Counted from the stretch's first letter, positions 26,250 to 34,914 are shown. The stretch is 37,020 bases of DNA from Spirosoma endbachense (GCF_010233585.1 NZ_CP045997.1:10258074-10295093), one strand, 5' to 3'. Numbers and translations: made by a program. Notes: generated by a model not told the origin, from the letters alone.

Positions 26250-26317
26250 TTTCGCAGCAAGGCGTGCCAAGATTCTTACTGATATTTGGTTAAACCATGT
26301 CAAACCTTGCTGCGAAA
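26250..26317 (+). promoter_or_regulatory. Long inverted repeat in the leader of the GH125 gene
   Basis: TTTCGCAGCAAGG (26250-26262) and CCTTGCTGCGAAA (26305-26317) are perfect 13-bp arms. A shorter inner CCAA/TTGG pair can extend the stem within the 42-nt loop. The distal arm ends 23 nt before the GH125 ATG. It is too far upstream of the coding region to be that gene's terminator and could be a leader structure, or the 3' end of an upstream minor transcript. Confidence 0.55.
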
Positions 26318-26340
26318 TTCCTATTCAATTCTTACTTTTC

Positions 26341-27774
26341 ATGGATCGCCGTCAGTTCATTCAACAGTCCAGCATGGCCAGTGCAGGCTTACTCATCAAT
26401 CATTCGTCCGTATTGTCAGCGCCAGCCTCTGATTTTCCCGTGGTCCGGGCAGTAGCAGGCCAGCGTAACTTCACGAGCACGGCCGTTGAACAAACCATCG
26501 GGCGGATGCATAAAACCATTCGCGATCCTGAATTAGCCTGGCTGTTTGAAAACTGTTTCCCCAACACGCTCGATACCACCGTGCAGTTTAGGACCGCGAA
26601 CGGCAAGCCTGATACGTTTGTCATTACCGGCGACATCGACGCTATGTGGTTACGCGACAGCACAGCGCAGGTGTGGCCCTATCTGCCGCTAATCAAACAG
26701 GATAAAGAACTTCGGCAACTGATCGAGGGCGTCATTCGACGGCAGGCCCAGTGTATTATCCGCGACCCCTATGCGAACGCGTTTTATGCCGACGCAACCA
26801 AAGAGGGCGAGTGGAAAAAAGACGTTACGGCGATGAAACCGGGGCTCCACGAACGCAAATGGGAATTAGATTCGCTCTGCTACCCTATTCGATTGGCTTA
26901 CCACTACTGGAAAACTACCGGCGACACGAGTCCATTCGATGCCGACTGGTTAAAAGCGATGACATTAGTGTTGCAAACCTGTCGTGAGCAACAGCGTAAA
27001 GTAAACCGAGGACCTTATAAATTTGGACGTGAGACTTCGTGGTCTACGGACACGGTTCCAGGCAATGGATATGGCAACCCAACACGACCGACTGGCTTAA
27101 TTCACAGCATTTTCCGGCCTTCTGACGATGCAACGGTTTTTCCATTTTATGTTCCATCGAACTGGTTTGCAGTCGCATCATTCCGGCAGTTAGCCACGAT
27201 GATAGACCAGATACAGCCTGCCGAAGTTGCCTTTGCGAAAGATTGCCGGACATTGGCCACCGAAGTGGAAGGCGCCCTGAAACAGTACGCCATTTATGAG
27301 CATCCCAAATACGGCAAAATCTACGCACTGGAAGTTGATGGGTATGGAAATCGTTTGCTTCAGGATGATGCCAATGTACCGAATCTGCTGGCGTTGCCTT
27401 ATCTGGGAGCCTGCCCGGTTAGTGATCCAGTCTATCGAAGCACCCGTCGGTTTGTTCTTAGCCCCGACAATCCGTATTTTTTCAGAGGAAAAGCCGCAGA
27501 AGGTGTCGGTAGTCCACATACGCTGGTCAATAGCATCTGGCCAATGAGCCTGATCATGCGGGCGCTTACCTCCACCGACGATCAGGAGATTCTGGCTCAG
27601 CTTCGTCTGTTAAAGAAAACTCATGCCGGTACGGGGTTCATGCATGAATCCTTCGATCAGGACGATCCGACAAAATTCACCCGCAAGTGGTTTGCCTGGG
27701 CAAATACGCTCTTCGGCGAGCTCATCTTGAAACTCGCGGCCGAACGGCCACATTTATTGAGTAAACCGGTATAA
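26341..27774 (+). CDS. GH125 exo-alpha-1,6-mannosidase-like enzyme, Tat signal
   Basis: A 477-residue protein of glycoside hydrolase family 125, metal-independent exo-acting alpha-1,6-mannosidases with inversion of configuration. Family hallmarks are ITGDIDAMWLRDSTAQVWPYL (given in part; about 95-115), ERKWELDSLCYPIRLAYHYW, RPSDDATVFPFYVPSNWFA (given in part) and GVGSPHT, with acidic residues for catalysis. The N-terminus MDRRQFIQQ followed by a hydrophobic stretch is a likely Tat signal. The gene diverges from araR across 288 bp containing an AraR-like site and a long inverted repeat. Mannosidase activity does not belong to arabinose breakdown, so the link may be positional only. Confidence 0.92.
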   Translation: MDRRQFIQQSSMASAGLLINHSSVLSAPASDFPVVRAVAGQRNFTSTAVEQTIGRMHKTIRDPELAWLFENCFPNTLDTTVQFRTANGKPDTFVITGDIDAMWLRDSTAQVWPYLPLIKQDKELRQLIEGVIRRQAQCIIRDPYANAFYADATKEGEWKKDVTAMKPGLHERKWELDSLCYPIRLAYHYWKTTGDTSPFDADWLKAMTLVLQTCREQQRKVNRGPYKFGRETSWSTDTVPGNGYGNPTRPTGLIHSIFRPSDDATVFPFYVPSNWFAVASFRQLATMIDQIQPAEVAFAKDCRTLATEVEGALKQYAIYEHPKYGKIYALEVDGYGNRLLQDDANVPNLLALPYLGACPVSDPVYRSTRRFVLSPDNPYFFRGKAAEGVGSPHTLVNSIWPMSLIMRALTSTDDQEILAQLRLLKKTHAGTGFMHESFDQDDPTKFTRKWFAWANTLFGELILKLAAERPHLLSKPV

Positions 27775-27834
27775 TTTGCTCCAATTAATTTACACTTTCC
27801 TTCTCTTTTTTAATCTATAACACCCTATTTATCA

Positions 27835-28179
27835 ATGCAATACTACAAAATAGCGTTATCTACCCTGCTGTTTCTCATCGGTTCGGTAGGGCATTGGTAC
27901 ATCATGTATTGGCAGTTTAAAAACAACAAATGGATTCAGTCGCCAATGCCCTACCTGTTGGCTGTAGGTTGTGCCTGGTTGTGGATACAAGCCTCGAAAT
28001 TTGGCGTCGAGGGCTTCAATGGCTCCATGTGGTCGAATCGATTTCTGTTTTTTGTAACGGGTGTAATCGCCGGGGCCATTCTCTACCCGATTCACTACGG
28101 GCAAGTCTTTACGTTAAAAGTATTCGTGCAGTTACTGTTGGCGCTATCGATTATTCTGGTTTCCGTATTGTGGAAATAG
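27835..28179 (+). CDS. Small four-helix membrane protein, unknown function
   Basis: A 114-residue protein with four predicted membrane segments (about 5-24, 38-55, 70-90, 94-111) and short polar loops. I do not recognise a named family. It has no signal peptide and no enzymatic motif. It begins 60 bp after the GH125 stop on the same strand, so it may be co-transcribed. The overlapping reading frame starting at 27930 is rejected over this stretch, because it is less hydrophobic and lacks a plausible start. Confidence 0.7.
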   Translation: MQYYKIALSTLLFLIGSVGHWYIMYWQFKNNKWIQSPMPYLLAVGCAWLWIQASKFGVEGFNGSMWSNRFLFFVTGVIAGAILYPIHYGQVFTLKVFVQLLLALSIILVSVLWK

Positions 28180-28265
28180 ACCCTAAACGGCCTTTCTTCT
28201 CAGCAATCGGCTTGCGTAATACGTCCCCCGCTATGTATTTTTATGCCTTTAACCCATTTAGCAAC

Positions 28266-28793
28266 ATGATCCGTTTTTTGAGCTGTTGTCTGTTCTTCGC
28301 AGCAGTCTATTGTCCGCTTTTTGCCCAGCAGTCTTATGATATTGAAGCCGGTAAACCAGCCCAGCTTAATGGTATTGACTATGGTTTTGAAATCAATAAT
28401 GAGCGTCGTATCGAAATCAGTGGGGAGTCTTTTATGCGGTATGAGGTAACCATTTATGTCACAAACAAGAGTAATTGTACGAAACTATTTTTTCCTCGTC
28501 AGACCGTTTTTGGTCAGGAAAATCTAAACGAACTTGCCTCATTCGATTGTCTAAACGCTAATGGAAAACGGTTAACGTCTAAAGGCGGCAAAATCATGGC
28601 AAGACCTTTTACGGTACCTTACCAGCAGAAAATTAAAAACGCGGAGGGAAAAGAAGTAACGACGACAACCAATATTCAGGCAGGCCACATGATCCGGAAC
28701 GGCGAAACGGTCAATAATACATTCATTGCGATTGTGCCGAATGGAGAACGCCCACAGATGAAGGTTCGAATCCGGGAAATTCCGGATTTATAA
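28266..28793 (+). CDS. Secreted protein of unknown function
   Basis: A 175-residue protein with a Sec signal (MIRFLSCCLFFAAVYCPLFAQ) and a mature beta-rich part. A short stretch, YEVTIYVTNKSNC, looks like an immunoglobulin-like or surface-protein strand, but no family is recognised. ATG 28266 is chosen because the signal starts there; an in-frame ATG at 28233 is possible. A hairpin terminator follows at 28819-28852. Confidence 0.68.
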   Translation: MIRFLSCCLFFAAVYCPLFAQQSYDIEAGKPAQLNGIDYGFEINNERRIEISGESFMRYEVTIYVTNKSNCTKLFFPRQTVFGQENLNELASFDCLNANGKRLTSKGGKIMARPFTVPYQQKIKNAEGKEVTTTTNIQAGHMIRNGETVNNTFIAIVPNGERPQMKVRIREIPDL

Positions 28794-28818
28794 ATAGTTG
28801 TTATTTTTTCAATAAAAG

Positions 28819-28852
28819 CAGGAATGCCACAACTCAGGTTATGGCATTCCTG
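28819..28852. terminator. Hairpin between two convergent secreted-protein genes
   Basis: CAGGAATGCCA and TGGCATTCCTG are perfect 11-bp arms around a 12-nt loop, in the 80-bp gap between convergent genes. A T-rich stretch precedes it (28801-28809), which would serve as the U-tract complement for the minus strand. Confidence 0.65.
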
Positions 28853-28873
28853 TATTCAGACTTGTGTGTGCTC

Positions 28874-29278
28874 TTATTTCGCCCGGCTTACCTGCCAGGT
28901 ACCGACCGATTGGCCCCCATCTGCCTTCCAGGTTCCTTTTAGGCCTGGGTCAGCGAGTTTACCCGTAAAGCTCACCTCATCTCCATCCGACGGATCGGCG
29001 TATGAAGCGCTCAGCTGTTCTTTTTCCCAAACGGCAGTTTTCAGGTCAATTGGGTAGCGGTTACCGTCGTCGGTTATCATAATTACCTGCCCGGTAAGTT
29101 TGCCATTGCTGTCCTGGTTGAGCACCAGTTCAAATTTTCCCGAAGAAGCCCCGTCGAACGAACCGGCCCATTTACCAGTAACTGTCTGACTATTGGCCGA
29201 TGCCGTTGTCTGTGCTGTAGCCGCCTGAAACGTAGCGACAATCATAAGAATGGATGCAAGTAGTGTCTTAATAAACAT
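28874..29278 (-). CDS. Small secreted protein of unknown function
   Basis: A 134-residue protein with a Sec signal ending near ATFQAATAQ. The mature part (about 105 residues) is rich in Gly, Ser, Lys and Trp and includes two similar segments, TGKWAGSFDG and FTGKLADPGLKGTWKADGG, suggesting a small beta-barrel built of repeated strands. No family is recognised with confidence. ATG 29278 is preferred to TTG 29311, which would put 11 residues before the signal. Confidence 0.68.
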   Translation of the reverse strand: MFIKTLLASILMIVATFQAATAQTTASANSQTVTGKWAGSFDGASSGKFELVLNQDSNGKLTGQVIMITDDGNRYPIDLKTAVWEKEQLSASYADPSDGDEVSFTGKLADPGLKGTWKADGGQSVGTWQVSRAK

Positions 29279-29363
29279 CAGAAAATCGTTTAAAGGGTTT
29301 TGTTGGTTCAATGATAAGAGGATGATTTATGGTGAATCGTTGCATAAATTATTTATAAAATAT

Positions 29364-30641
29364 TTATCGCAGCGTAATAGGCTGCTCCAATTTAGAGTCT
29401 AAGTCATCGGCTAGTTTTTCAGCTACCCGTTCGTAGGCGGCCTCATTGGGGTGCATGCCGTCGTAGGCTGTTTTCCAGGTAAGCAGATTTGAATAATCAA
29501 TAACCTTTATCCGTGCCTGGTCAAATAACTGCCGAAGTTCTGTTTCCATCGGATACATCGGAAAGATAACTACGTAGAAATTGTCATTCCCAAATTGCTG
29601 GTTGTATAGGTCTTTTGATTTTCTGACAATATTGACAAATCGCCTGTATTGCTCTGTACTATATTTTCGGGGGAAATTAAGTTTAAAAAGCCTGGCTACG
29701 TTGCTTTTATACATCCACTGGATAAGCTTTAAACGAACGGGATGTTTTTGTGCATAAGAGCCGTCAATCGTCAACTTATCGGCATTCACATGAGGCAAAT
29801 AGCCATCTGAATTATAAGCCCATCTTGTACTGGGTGCCACTCGCGCCAGGTGATCTTCGATATAGGTATAGAAAGCGACGCCTTTTTTTTCGGCGACTTC
29901 TTTTCTAATGTTAATCGTTTGCAGCAACGCCAGCATATGGGCTGGCGAATGCCCGGACACACCATAATTGTAGGGATGATAACCCGTTTGTCGGCCAAAA
30001 AAATAGGGAATCGTACTCGTATCCGAAACTGATTCGCCGTAGGTAAATGAGCACCCCAGAAATAAGGCATACTTCCCGACGGACTGGCTCTTGTCGAATG
30101 GAGTAATGCGCCTGGATAAACTATCAATATGGTAGGCAACAGGCCTATTTTTTTCTAAAACTGTTTGCTTTCCGTGAATCAACTGACTCTCTTTAATCGA
30201 ATAGATCGTTTCATATTGACCCGGCGAGGGGCGGCTCATTCCCAGACTATCATACCTGATCAGTGAAAAATTAGTACGTCTGGTCGCAATCGGATCTCGT
30301 TGGAGTACGGTTCTTTGGGGCGATACCAGTGGCGTTCCGTCTTTCCAGTGCAAAACAAGCGCACAAATACCCTCGAGCGTGAACCAGCTCAGGACAAAAC
30401 TTATCAGTGACAGGACACTGCCTTTCGCCCACGATTTGCCGTACAGCAAGACATAACTAATAACACTGATAACGCTACACCCAATAATGATGTAAAGGAT
30501 TGAGTAAACACTGACAACTTCAGGTGGCGCTCCCGGTGGCTTCTCGCGCATGACCTGAGCGCATAAAACGGGAATACTTCCCAGAAGGAGTAAAGTAATT
30601 GCCCAATAAAAGAATCGGTAAAATTTAAGCTGAGTATTCAT
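29364..30641 (-). CDS. SGNH/GDSL-type hydrolase with N-terminal membrane helices
   Basis: About 425 residues. Three membrane segments occupy roughly residues 10-100. The rest is an SGNH hydrolase fold: block I LFLGCSFTYGES (Ser about 198), block II-type GVSGHSP, and block V YDGMHPNEAAYE with the catalytic Asp and His. Such proteins act as esterases or acetyl/acyl hydrolases on lipids or polysaccharides; the substrate is not predictable here. ATG 30641 is used; TTG 30659 is less likely. No partner genes adjoin it; the upstream side is the long non-coding region. Confidence 0.78.
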   Translation of the reverse strand: MNTQLKFYRFFYWAITLLLLGSIPVLCAQVMREKPPGAPPEVVSVYSILYIIIGCSVISVISYVLLYGKSWAKGSVLSLISFVLSWFTLEGICALVLHWKDGTPLVSPQRTVLQRDPIATRRTNFSLIRYDSLGMSRPSPGQYETIYSIKESQLIHGKQTVLEKNRPVAYHIDSLSRRITPFDKSQSVGKYALFLGCSFTYGESVSDTSTIPYFFGRQTGYHPYNYGVSGHSPAHMLALLQTINIRKEVAEKKGVAFYTYIEDHLARVAPSTRWAYNSDGYLPHVNADKLTIDGSYAQKHPVRLKLIQWMYKSNVARLFKLNFPRKYSTEQYRRFVNIVRKSKDLYNQQFGNDNFYVVIFPMYPMETELRQLFDQARIKVIDYSNLLTWKTAYDGMHPNEAAYERVAEKLADDLDSKLEQPITLR

Positions 30642-31336
30642 CAATTTAACTACAAACAAAAACTAACTGACTTCCAGACGCCGGCAATGAAGTAAATAGT
30701 TGTAAATCACATTTTGTGAAGCACCTATTTCTCCCATTCGTCTACATGCCTTTCTTATTTACTCGCGAGAATGAATTCCGCTCTTTTTAGCCATTAACGG
30801 CACCGATCAACAAAATAGTATCACTAATCTATATGAAAACACATAATTAATATCAATAAAATCCATATAGCTACTCATTACTGTTTGCATTATTGGCCTA
30901 TGAACTAGTCTAAAAAAAGTCAATTTGATAGTGTAGTACTGGTTTCTTTGGTGTGGTCTCGGTTTCTCAAAACCGACACAGCGAGGACGGTTCGCCGATG
31001 CGCCGGGTCGCTGATGCCATTCTCTAAACCTCGTCGTTTATTTCGTTCCTGACCTCTGCGGTTTCTCAAAACCGCAGAGGTCGGGTTCTTCAACCTGACC
31101 TCACGCACGCCAATCTCGCTAAACGCTGTCAAAGTTGTAGCCGTCTCAGCAACTTTACCGTGTTAATCACCAACCAGTATGAGTTCATGAAATAATTTAC
31201 CCAGGCAATCAAACTGGAAGCCAATCCTGATTAGGTTATGGATTCGGGCGCTCTTTACTCCTACTCAATCAAGGCGCTTCTGTGCACAATGAAGCCGTGA
31301 TATCAACTGAATTGTCATGGCTATGTCTGATTATTG
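30642..31336. other. Long non-coding stretch with hairpin cluster
   Basis: About 695 bp separate the SGNH gene from the TIM-barrel gene without a credible gene. From 30953 to 31156 it holds the hairpin cluster described separately. The left half (30660-30900) is A+T rich and shows nothing recognisable. The right part (31157-31330) has one frame reading FTQAIKLEANPD between stops, which faintly resembles a TPR fragment and may be gene debris. Confidence 0.6.
30953..31156. repeat. Cluster of REP-like hairpins
   Basis: Two copies of the 16-nt core CGGTTTCTCAAAACCG (30960-30975 and 31059-31074) lie 99 bp apart. The second is the centre of a perfect hairpin with 14-bp arms (31051-31064 and 31069-31082, GACCTCTGCGGTTT) and a CTCA loop. 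The first has 7-bp arms plus a TGTG/CACA pair. Further stems are GGTCGGGTT/AACCTGACC (31079-31087, 31092-31100; 8 of 9 pairs) and AAAGTTG/CAACTTT (31131-31137, 31150-31156). This architecture fits a repetitive extragenic palindrome or a small non-autonomous element. Confidence 0.65.
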
Positions 31337-32275
31337 TCAGGCCAAAGATATCTGCGCTTTAACGGCCTGATTGATGACGAACTGCCGGGCTTCGTCGTAT
31401 TCTTCAGGCGTTCGCAAATGTTCGAGCAGCAACGGCACCTCCTGCGGCAATGCTGTTATATTTCGGAGGTATGTACCATAATCCATTTCGCCACGACCCG
31501 GCATAGTTTCAGCAAAATGTCCATCCTTGCCATAAACATCTTTCGCGTGAGACGAGACAATCCAGCGGCCTAACAGGCGGAATGTCTCATTGATCAGGGC
31601 AGTATTGTTGTAATAGCGCGCAGGACTGTTAATGATATTGGCAATATCGATATGTGCTCCAAACGCTGGCCTGTCAATTGCTTTGATAAATTTCAGGTAT
31701 GATTCCGGGCCGTCAGGCAAGCTCCAGCCCATCATTTCAAGCGCAAATCTGGCTTTTTTAGGCTTTACACCATCAATCACTTTGCGGCAATTCTCGACCG
31801 TAGCGTCGAAGTATTCGCGGGTCAGGTTGCGGGCATCAGGACCGTCCCATTGTTTTAGGTTGTAGGAACCGCCAATATTGACACAGGTCAGTGCGCCAAC
31901 GGCTTCGGCTAACGCCAACCGTTCCGTAACGTAATTCAGGTTTTTGCGTCGCTTTTCAGCATTCTGATCCAGCATATTTACCCAGGCACCTACCTCGGCA
32001 ATGATCACATTCTGCCCTGCAAATGCTTGCCGAACGGCATTGATTTTAGTAGAATCCTTAAGGTCAACGGCAGGAACATAGGCTGAACTGTAGTTTAACC
32101 GTCGATGCTCCCTTGCCAGCTCCTCCGGATCGTCGCTTTTCAGGAAAATAGGCCCGCCTAACCGCAATGGCTTTTGCGACACGGAGTTTGATGTAGCTAT
32201 AGACGGCGTAGTCAGCAGACCACCCGACAAAATGGCCGACGACCGCAGGAAGGCACGACGCGAAACAGGATTCAT
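31337..32275 (-). CDS. Exported sugar-phosphate isomerase/epimerase-like TIM barrel
   Basis: A 312-residue protein with a Tat signal (SRRAFLRSSAILSGG). The mature part is an AP-endonuclease-2/xylose-isomerase-like TIM barrel: IIAEVGAWVN, then CVNIGGSYN, FALEMMGWSLPDG, GAHIDIANII, VSSHAKDV and LLLEHL. The Glu, Asp and His residues in these strands correspond to the metal site of the family. Many such proteins in Bacteroidota are exported and act on unknown sugars or polyols. It is placed 58 bp downstream of the LytTR gene on the same strand. The start is ATG 32275. Confidence 0.88.
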   Translation of the reverse strand: MNPVSRRAFLRSSAILSGGLLTTPSIATSNSVSQKPLRLGGPIFLKSDDPEELAREHRRLNYSSAYVPAVDLKDSTKINAVRQAFAGQNVIIAEVGAWVNMLDQNAEKRRKNLNYVTERLALAEAVGALTCVNIGGSYNLKQWDGPDARNLTREYFDATVENCRKVIDGVKPKKARFALEMMGWSLPDGPESYLKFIKAIDRPAFGAHIDIANIINSPARYYNNTALINETFRLLGRWIVSSHAKDVYGKDGHFAETMPGRGEMDYGTYLRNITALPQEVPLLLEHLRTPEEYDEARQFVINQAVKAQISLA

Positions 32276-32281
32276 TAGCTC

Positions 32282-32313
32282 TTAGCGTTAGACAGTGTCT
32301 GGAATAGCGCTAA
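32282..32313 (-). repeat. Small hairpin between lytTR gene and TIM-barrel gene
   Basis: TTAGCG (32282-32287) pairs with CGCTAA (32308-32313) around an inner AGACA/TGTCT stem (32290-32300). It lies between the LytTR stop and the TIM-barrel start, without a U-tract. A weak attenuator or processing signal is possible. Confidence 0.3.
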
Positions 32314-32333
32314 AAGTTTTATGGGTTGCGGTC

Positions 32334-33089
32334 TTACTCCATGCCCATTTTCAACACTTGCCCTACTTCTTTGTGATAGAGTCGACCAATGGGTAGTTCA
32401 TGTCCCGCAACGTCGACATAGCTGGGTGTGTAGGCCTTTATTTTGTCGATCGCTACGATAAACGAGCGATGAATCCGCAAAAAACCAGATTCGGGCAACA
32501 TCTCTTCCAGTGAGCTAATGCTTTGTTTAACCACCAACGGACGAGCGTCGGCCGTACTAATTTTAACGTAATCCTTCAAACTCTCAATGTAAAGGATGTC
32601 GCGGGTAAATACCTTAACCATCTTGCGATCAACCCGAAAATAAAGAAACGTATTAGTATGCAGAGCCTCGGCGGGTTTCTCGACGGATAAAACAGAAGGT
32701 ATCTCTCCATGTCCGGCTTGGGTCGGCAATTGCTCTACTTTCATGACCTTGGAAACCGCCCGCAGAAATCGCTCAAAAGGAATAGGTTTGAGCAGGTAAT
32801 CAACCGCATCGAGTTCGTAGCCTTCCAACGCATAATCGCGATAAGCCGTTGTAAAAATAATTTTAGGTGGCTGCCGTAAGCTACGCACAAAGTCGGTTCC
32901 GAGTAGCTGAGGCATTTTGATGTCCAGAAATAACAGATCAACCGACGTTGCCTGCAATACGCCAAACGCCTGAATAGCATTATGACACTTACCCACGACC
33001 TCCAGCCCATCTACCATGCCGACATACGTCTCGATCACTTCCAGTGCATGAGGTTCATCATCAACCAGTAAACAGCGTATTTTCATCAT
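32334..33089 (-). CDS. LytTR-family response regulator
   Basis: A 251-residue regulator. The receiver domain (about 3-120) shows the acidic pocket LLVDDEPHALE, the phospho-acceptor Asp in LLFLDIKMP (about 56), FTTAY and the Lys of LLKPIPF. The C-terminal LytTR DNA-binding domain (about 145-245) includes FTRDILYIESLKDYVKI, SISSLEEMLP and FLRIHRSFIVAID. It lies 8 bp from the histidine kinase gene on the same strand, forming a two-component pair. Its targets are unknown. Confidence 0.95.
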   Translation of the reverse strand: MMKIRCLLVDDEPHALEVIETYVGMVDGLEVVGKCHNAIQAFGVLQATSVDLLFLDIKMPQLLGTDFVRSLRQPPKIIFTTAYRDYALEGYELDAVDYLLKPIPFERFLRAVSKVMKVEQLPTQAGHGEIPSVLSVEKPAEALHTNTFLYFRVDRKMVKVFTRDILYIESLKDYVKISTADARPLVVKQSISSLEEMLPESGFLRIHRSFIVAIDKIKAYTPSYVDVAGHELPIGRLYHKEVGQVLKMGME

Positions 33090-33097
33090 AATTTCTA

Positions 33098-34258
33098 TTA
33101 AGCAACCGCTGCCAGTTGGGAGGGTGGCAGGGCTATGCCGGGTTGGGCTGGCACCAGTTCCAGTGTCAGCATAACCATAAACGTTTCTTCACCAGCTACG
33201 ATGCGTAATTCGTGTCGGTCGGGGTATAACAACTGCAGGCGTTTCTGAACATTCTGCAGCCCAATGCCTCCTACATAGACCTCTTCCTGTGCTACAAGTT
33301 CCCGACTATTAATGACTTTAAATTTAAGCACCGTATCCTGAATCGATACGTCCACGTGCATCCAGGCCTGTTCGAGTTGCTCGCTGGTACCATGTTTGAA
33401 CGCATTTTCCAGAAATGGAACCAGTAATAAGGGGGCAATCAATTTATTCTCATAATCGCCGGAGATATTGAGCGACATATCCAGCCGGTCGCCATAGCGC
33501 AATTGCTCCAGACCGATGTAGTTGCGCATAAACGTAATCTCTTTCTCTAAGGACACTTCCGGTACATTGCAGTCGTAGAGCATGTATCGAAGCAGGTCCG
33601 AAAGTTTCAGCACTACTGCCGGAGACCGGTCAGATTTATTAAGTGTGAGTGCATACAGGTTATTCAGCGTATTGAACAGAAAATGAGGGTGTACCTGCGA
33701 TTTTAACAGCTGCAACTCTGCCTGCAATTTCTCTTTATCTATTTGCTGATAAGCCTGTTGTTTCAGATACCAGACTTTTACCAGTTTGATAGCGGCCGCA
33801 AAACCACCAATTGTGATGGCTCCCCGCAAACCAGCCATCATGGCAAAGAAAAATGTATTTCCTGATGTTCGTAGTTCCAGGCAAACACGAACAGGATCAA
33901 CAACATAGGTGGTTAATAAAGCTGAAACAAACGCTGTGACAAGAACCAGCAGGATAATATTGATCAGCATCCACCCATATCGGCCCTTAAACAAAAATTG
34001 GGGCATTAGCCAATAGAGAATACTATAGGCAAAAAACATGTGAGAAGGCATAAATAACACAGCATCCAGCCCTGCAATACCGATGCCCTGAAACAGAGCC
34101 CGCGGCCAGGAAACACCCTGGCGAATAAAATAACCGACTGGTAGAAATCCGTACGTAAACGCAAAAAACAGCGTCCATACCAACCAGAACAAGCCATGGC
34201 GGGTCAGCCGTATACGAAGCTGGTTTGAGAAGACAAATTGTCTGGTTAAAAGTTGCAT
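33098..34258 (-). CDS. Membrane sensor histidine kinase (His_kinase / LytS-like)
   Basis: A 386-residue kinase with about four N-terminal membrane helices (between 20 and 165), a short coiled linker (YLKQQAYQQIDKEKLQAELQ) and a His_kinase domain whose phospho-acceptor segment is SQVHPHFLFNTLNN (about 187-200). The ATPase part has PLLLVPFLENAFKHG (N-box) and a GGIGLQNVQKRL G-box. There is no separate sensor domain, so the signal is probably sensed in the membrane. It pairs with the LytTR regulator downstream. ATG 34258 is the start. Confidence 0.94.
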   Translation of the reverse strand: MQLLTRQFVFSNQLRIRLTRHGLFWLVWTLFFAFTYGFLPVGYFIRQGVSWPRALFQGIGIAGLDAVLFMPSHMFFAYSILYWLMPQFLFKGRYGWMLINIILLVLVTAFVSALLTTYVVDPVRVCLELRTSGNTFFFAMMAGLRGAITIGGFAAAIKLVKVWYLKQQAYQQIDKEKLQAELQLLKSQVHPHFLFNTLNNLYALTLNKSDRSPAVVLKLSDLLRYMLYDCNVPEVSLEKEITFMRNYIGLEQLRYGDRLDMSLNISGDYENKLIAPLLLVPFLENAFKHGTSEQLEQAWMHVDVSIQDTVLKFKVINSRELVAQEEVYVGGIGLQNVQKRLQLLYPDRHELRIVAGEETFMVMLTLELVPAQPGIALPPSQLAAVA

Positions 34259-34563
34259 ACATCTGCCGATTGCTTACCCGAAATTAGATAAACAGAAGCA
34301 GTTCACCTACAAGCCACGACAATAGTCGACAAACGACCCGCTTCCGTCGCTGAACAACAGAATTTGGTCGCAAATAACATTGATAGACAGTTGATTGCTG
34401 TCTGATGGCCTACCAGCGTTACCGGGCGATATTTCAGGTGGCCTATAACTGGGATTTCTACATTTGACTCAGTTATCGACTAAAGTAGACCGCAGAGACA
34501 TAATCCAGCTAAAAGCTGAAATGCGATCCCGGAAAGTACCACAACCAAAAACACAACAATCCA
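34259..34563. other. Divergent intergenic region
   Basis: About 305 bp separate the histidine kinase gene from a small secreted-protein gene on the opposite strand. Apart from the TACATTTG box near its right end I see no repeat, RNA gene or coding sequence of note. Confidence 0.5.
34459..34466 (+). promoter_or_regulatory. Bacteroidota -7 box upstream of the 34564 gene
   Basis: TACATTTG matches TAnnTTTG on the plus strand, with a TTTC motif about 23 bp upstream as a weak -33 candidate. It would give a leader of about 90 nt. Confidence 0.4.
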
Positions 34564-34905
34564 ATGAACACCATCTCACAAATCCGCCTGGCCTTCGTAG
34601 CCATCATGCTTGTCGCATCTTCGTTTGCCGCAAAAGCGCAGATGAAATCGGAACCTCCTGTAGCCAAAGAAGGATTCTGGGTAGTTGAAACGCCCGCCAA
34701 AAGCCGCCAATGCACAGTAAAGTTCTACACCAATGATCAGAGATTGATTTATGAAGAAACCGTAAATCGCAGTCTGAACATTAAACGCCTGCAAACCAAA
34801 CGCCTGTTAAACATCGCACTGGAGCAGGCAATGTTTGTCTGGAACGCCACCCACCAGATTCCAACCGACCGGCAATGGGTAGCAGTCCGTTTCGAAAAAA
34901 AGTAA
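34564..34905 (+). CDS. Small secreted protein of unknown function
   Basis: A 113-residue protein with a Sec signal (MNTISQIRLAFVAIMLVASSF then AAKAQ; cleavage about residue 25). The mature part includes GFWVVETPAKSRQCTVKFYTN and IYEETVNRSLNIKR (both in part), with a C-terminal helix and strand. The family is unknown to me; similar short genes appear in Cytophagales genomes as hypothetical proteins. A strong hairpin follows the stop. No operon partner is evident. Confidence 0.72.
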   Translation: MNTISQIRLAFVAIMLVASSFAAKAQMKSEPPVAKEGFWVVETPAKSRQCTVKFYTNDQRLIYEETVNRSLNIKRLQTKRLLNIALEQAMFVWNATHQIPTDRQWVAVRFEKK

Positions 34906-34914
34906 CCTGACGAG

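Noticed and set aside
27930..28265. Upstream part of the long plus-strand frame ending at 28793
   Set aside because: It overlaps the membrane-protein gene in another frame, has no plausible start, and the signal peptide begins at 28266.
30920..31132. A 70-residue minus-strand reading frame
   Set aside because: It lies within the hairpin cluster, has an Arg-rich composition dictated by the repeats, and shows no family pattern.
31173..31300. Frame with FTQAIKLEANPD, faintly like a TPR repeat
   Set aside because: Interrupted by two stop codons and too short; at most gene debris.
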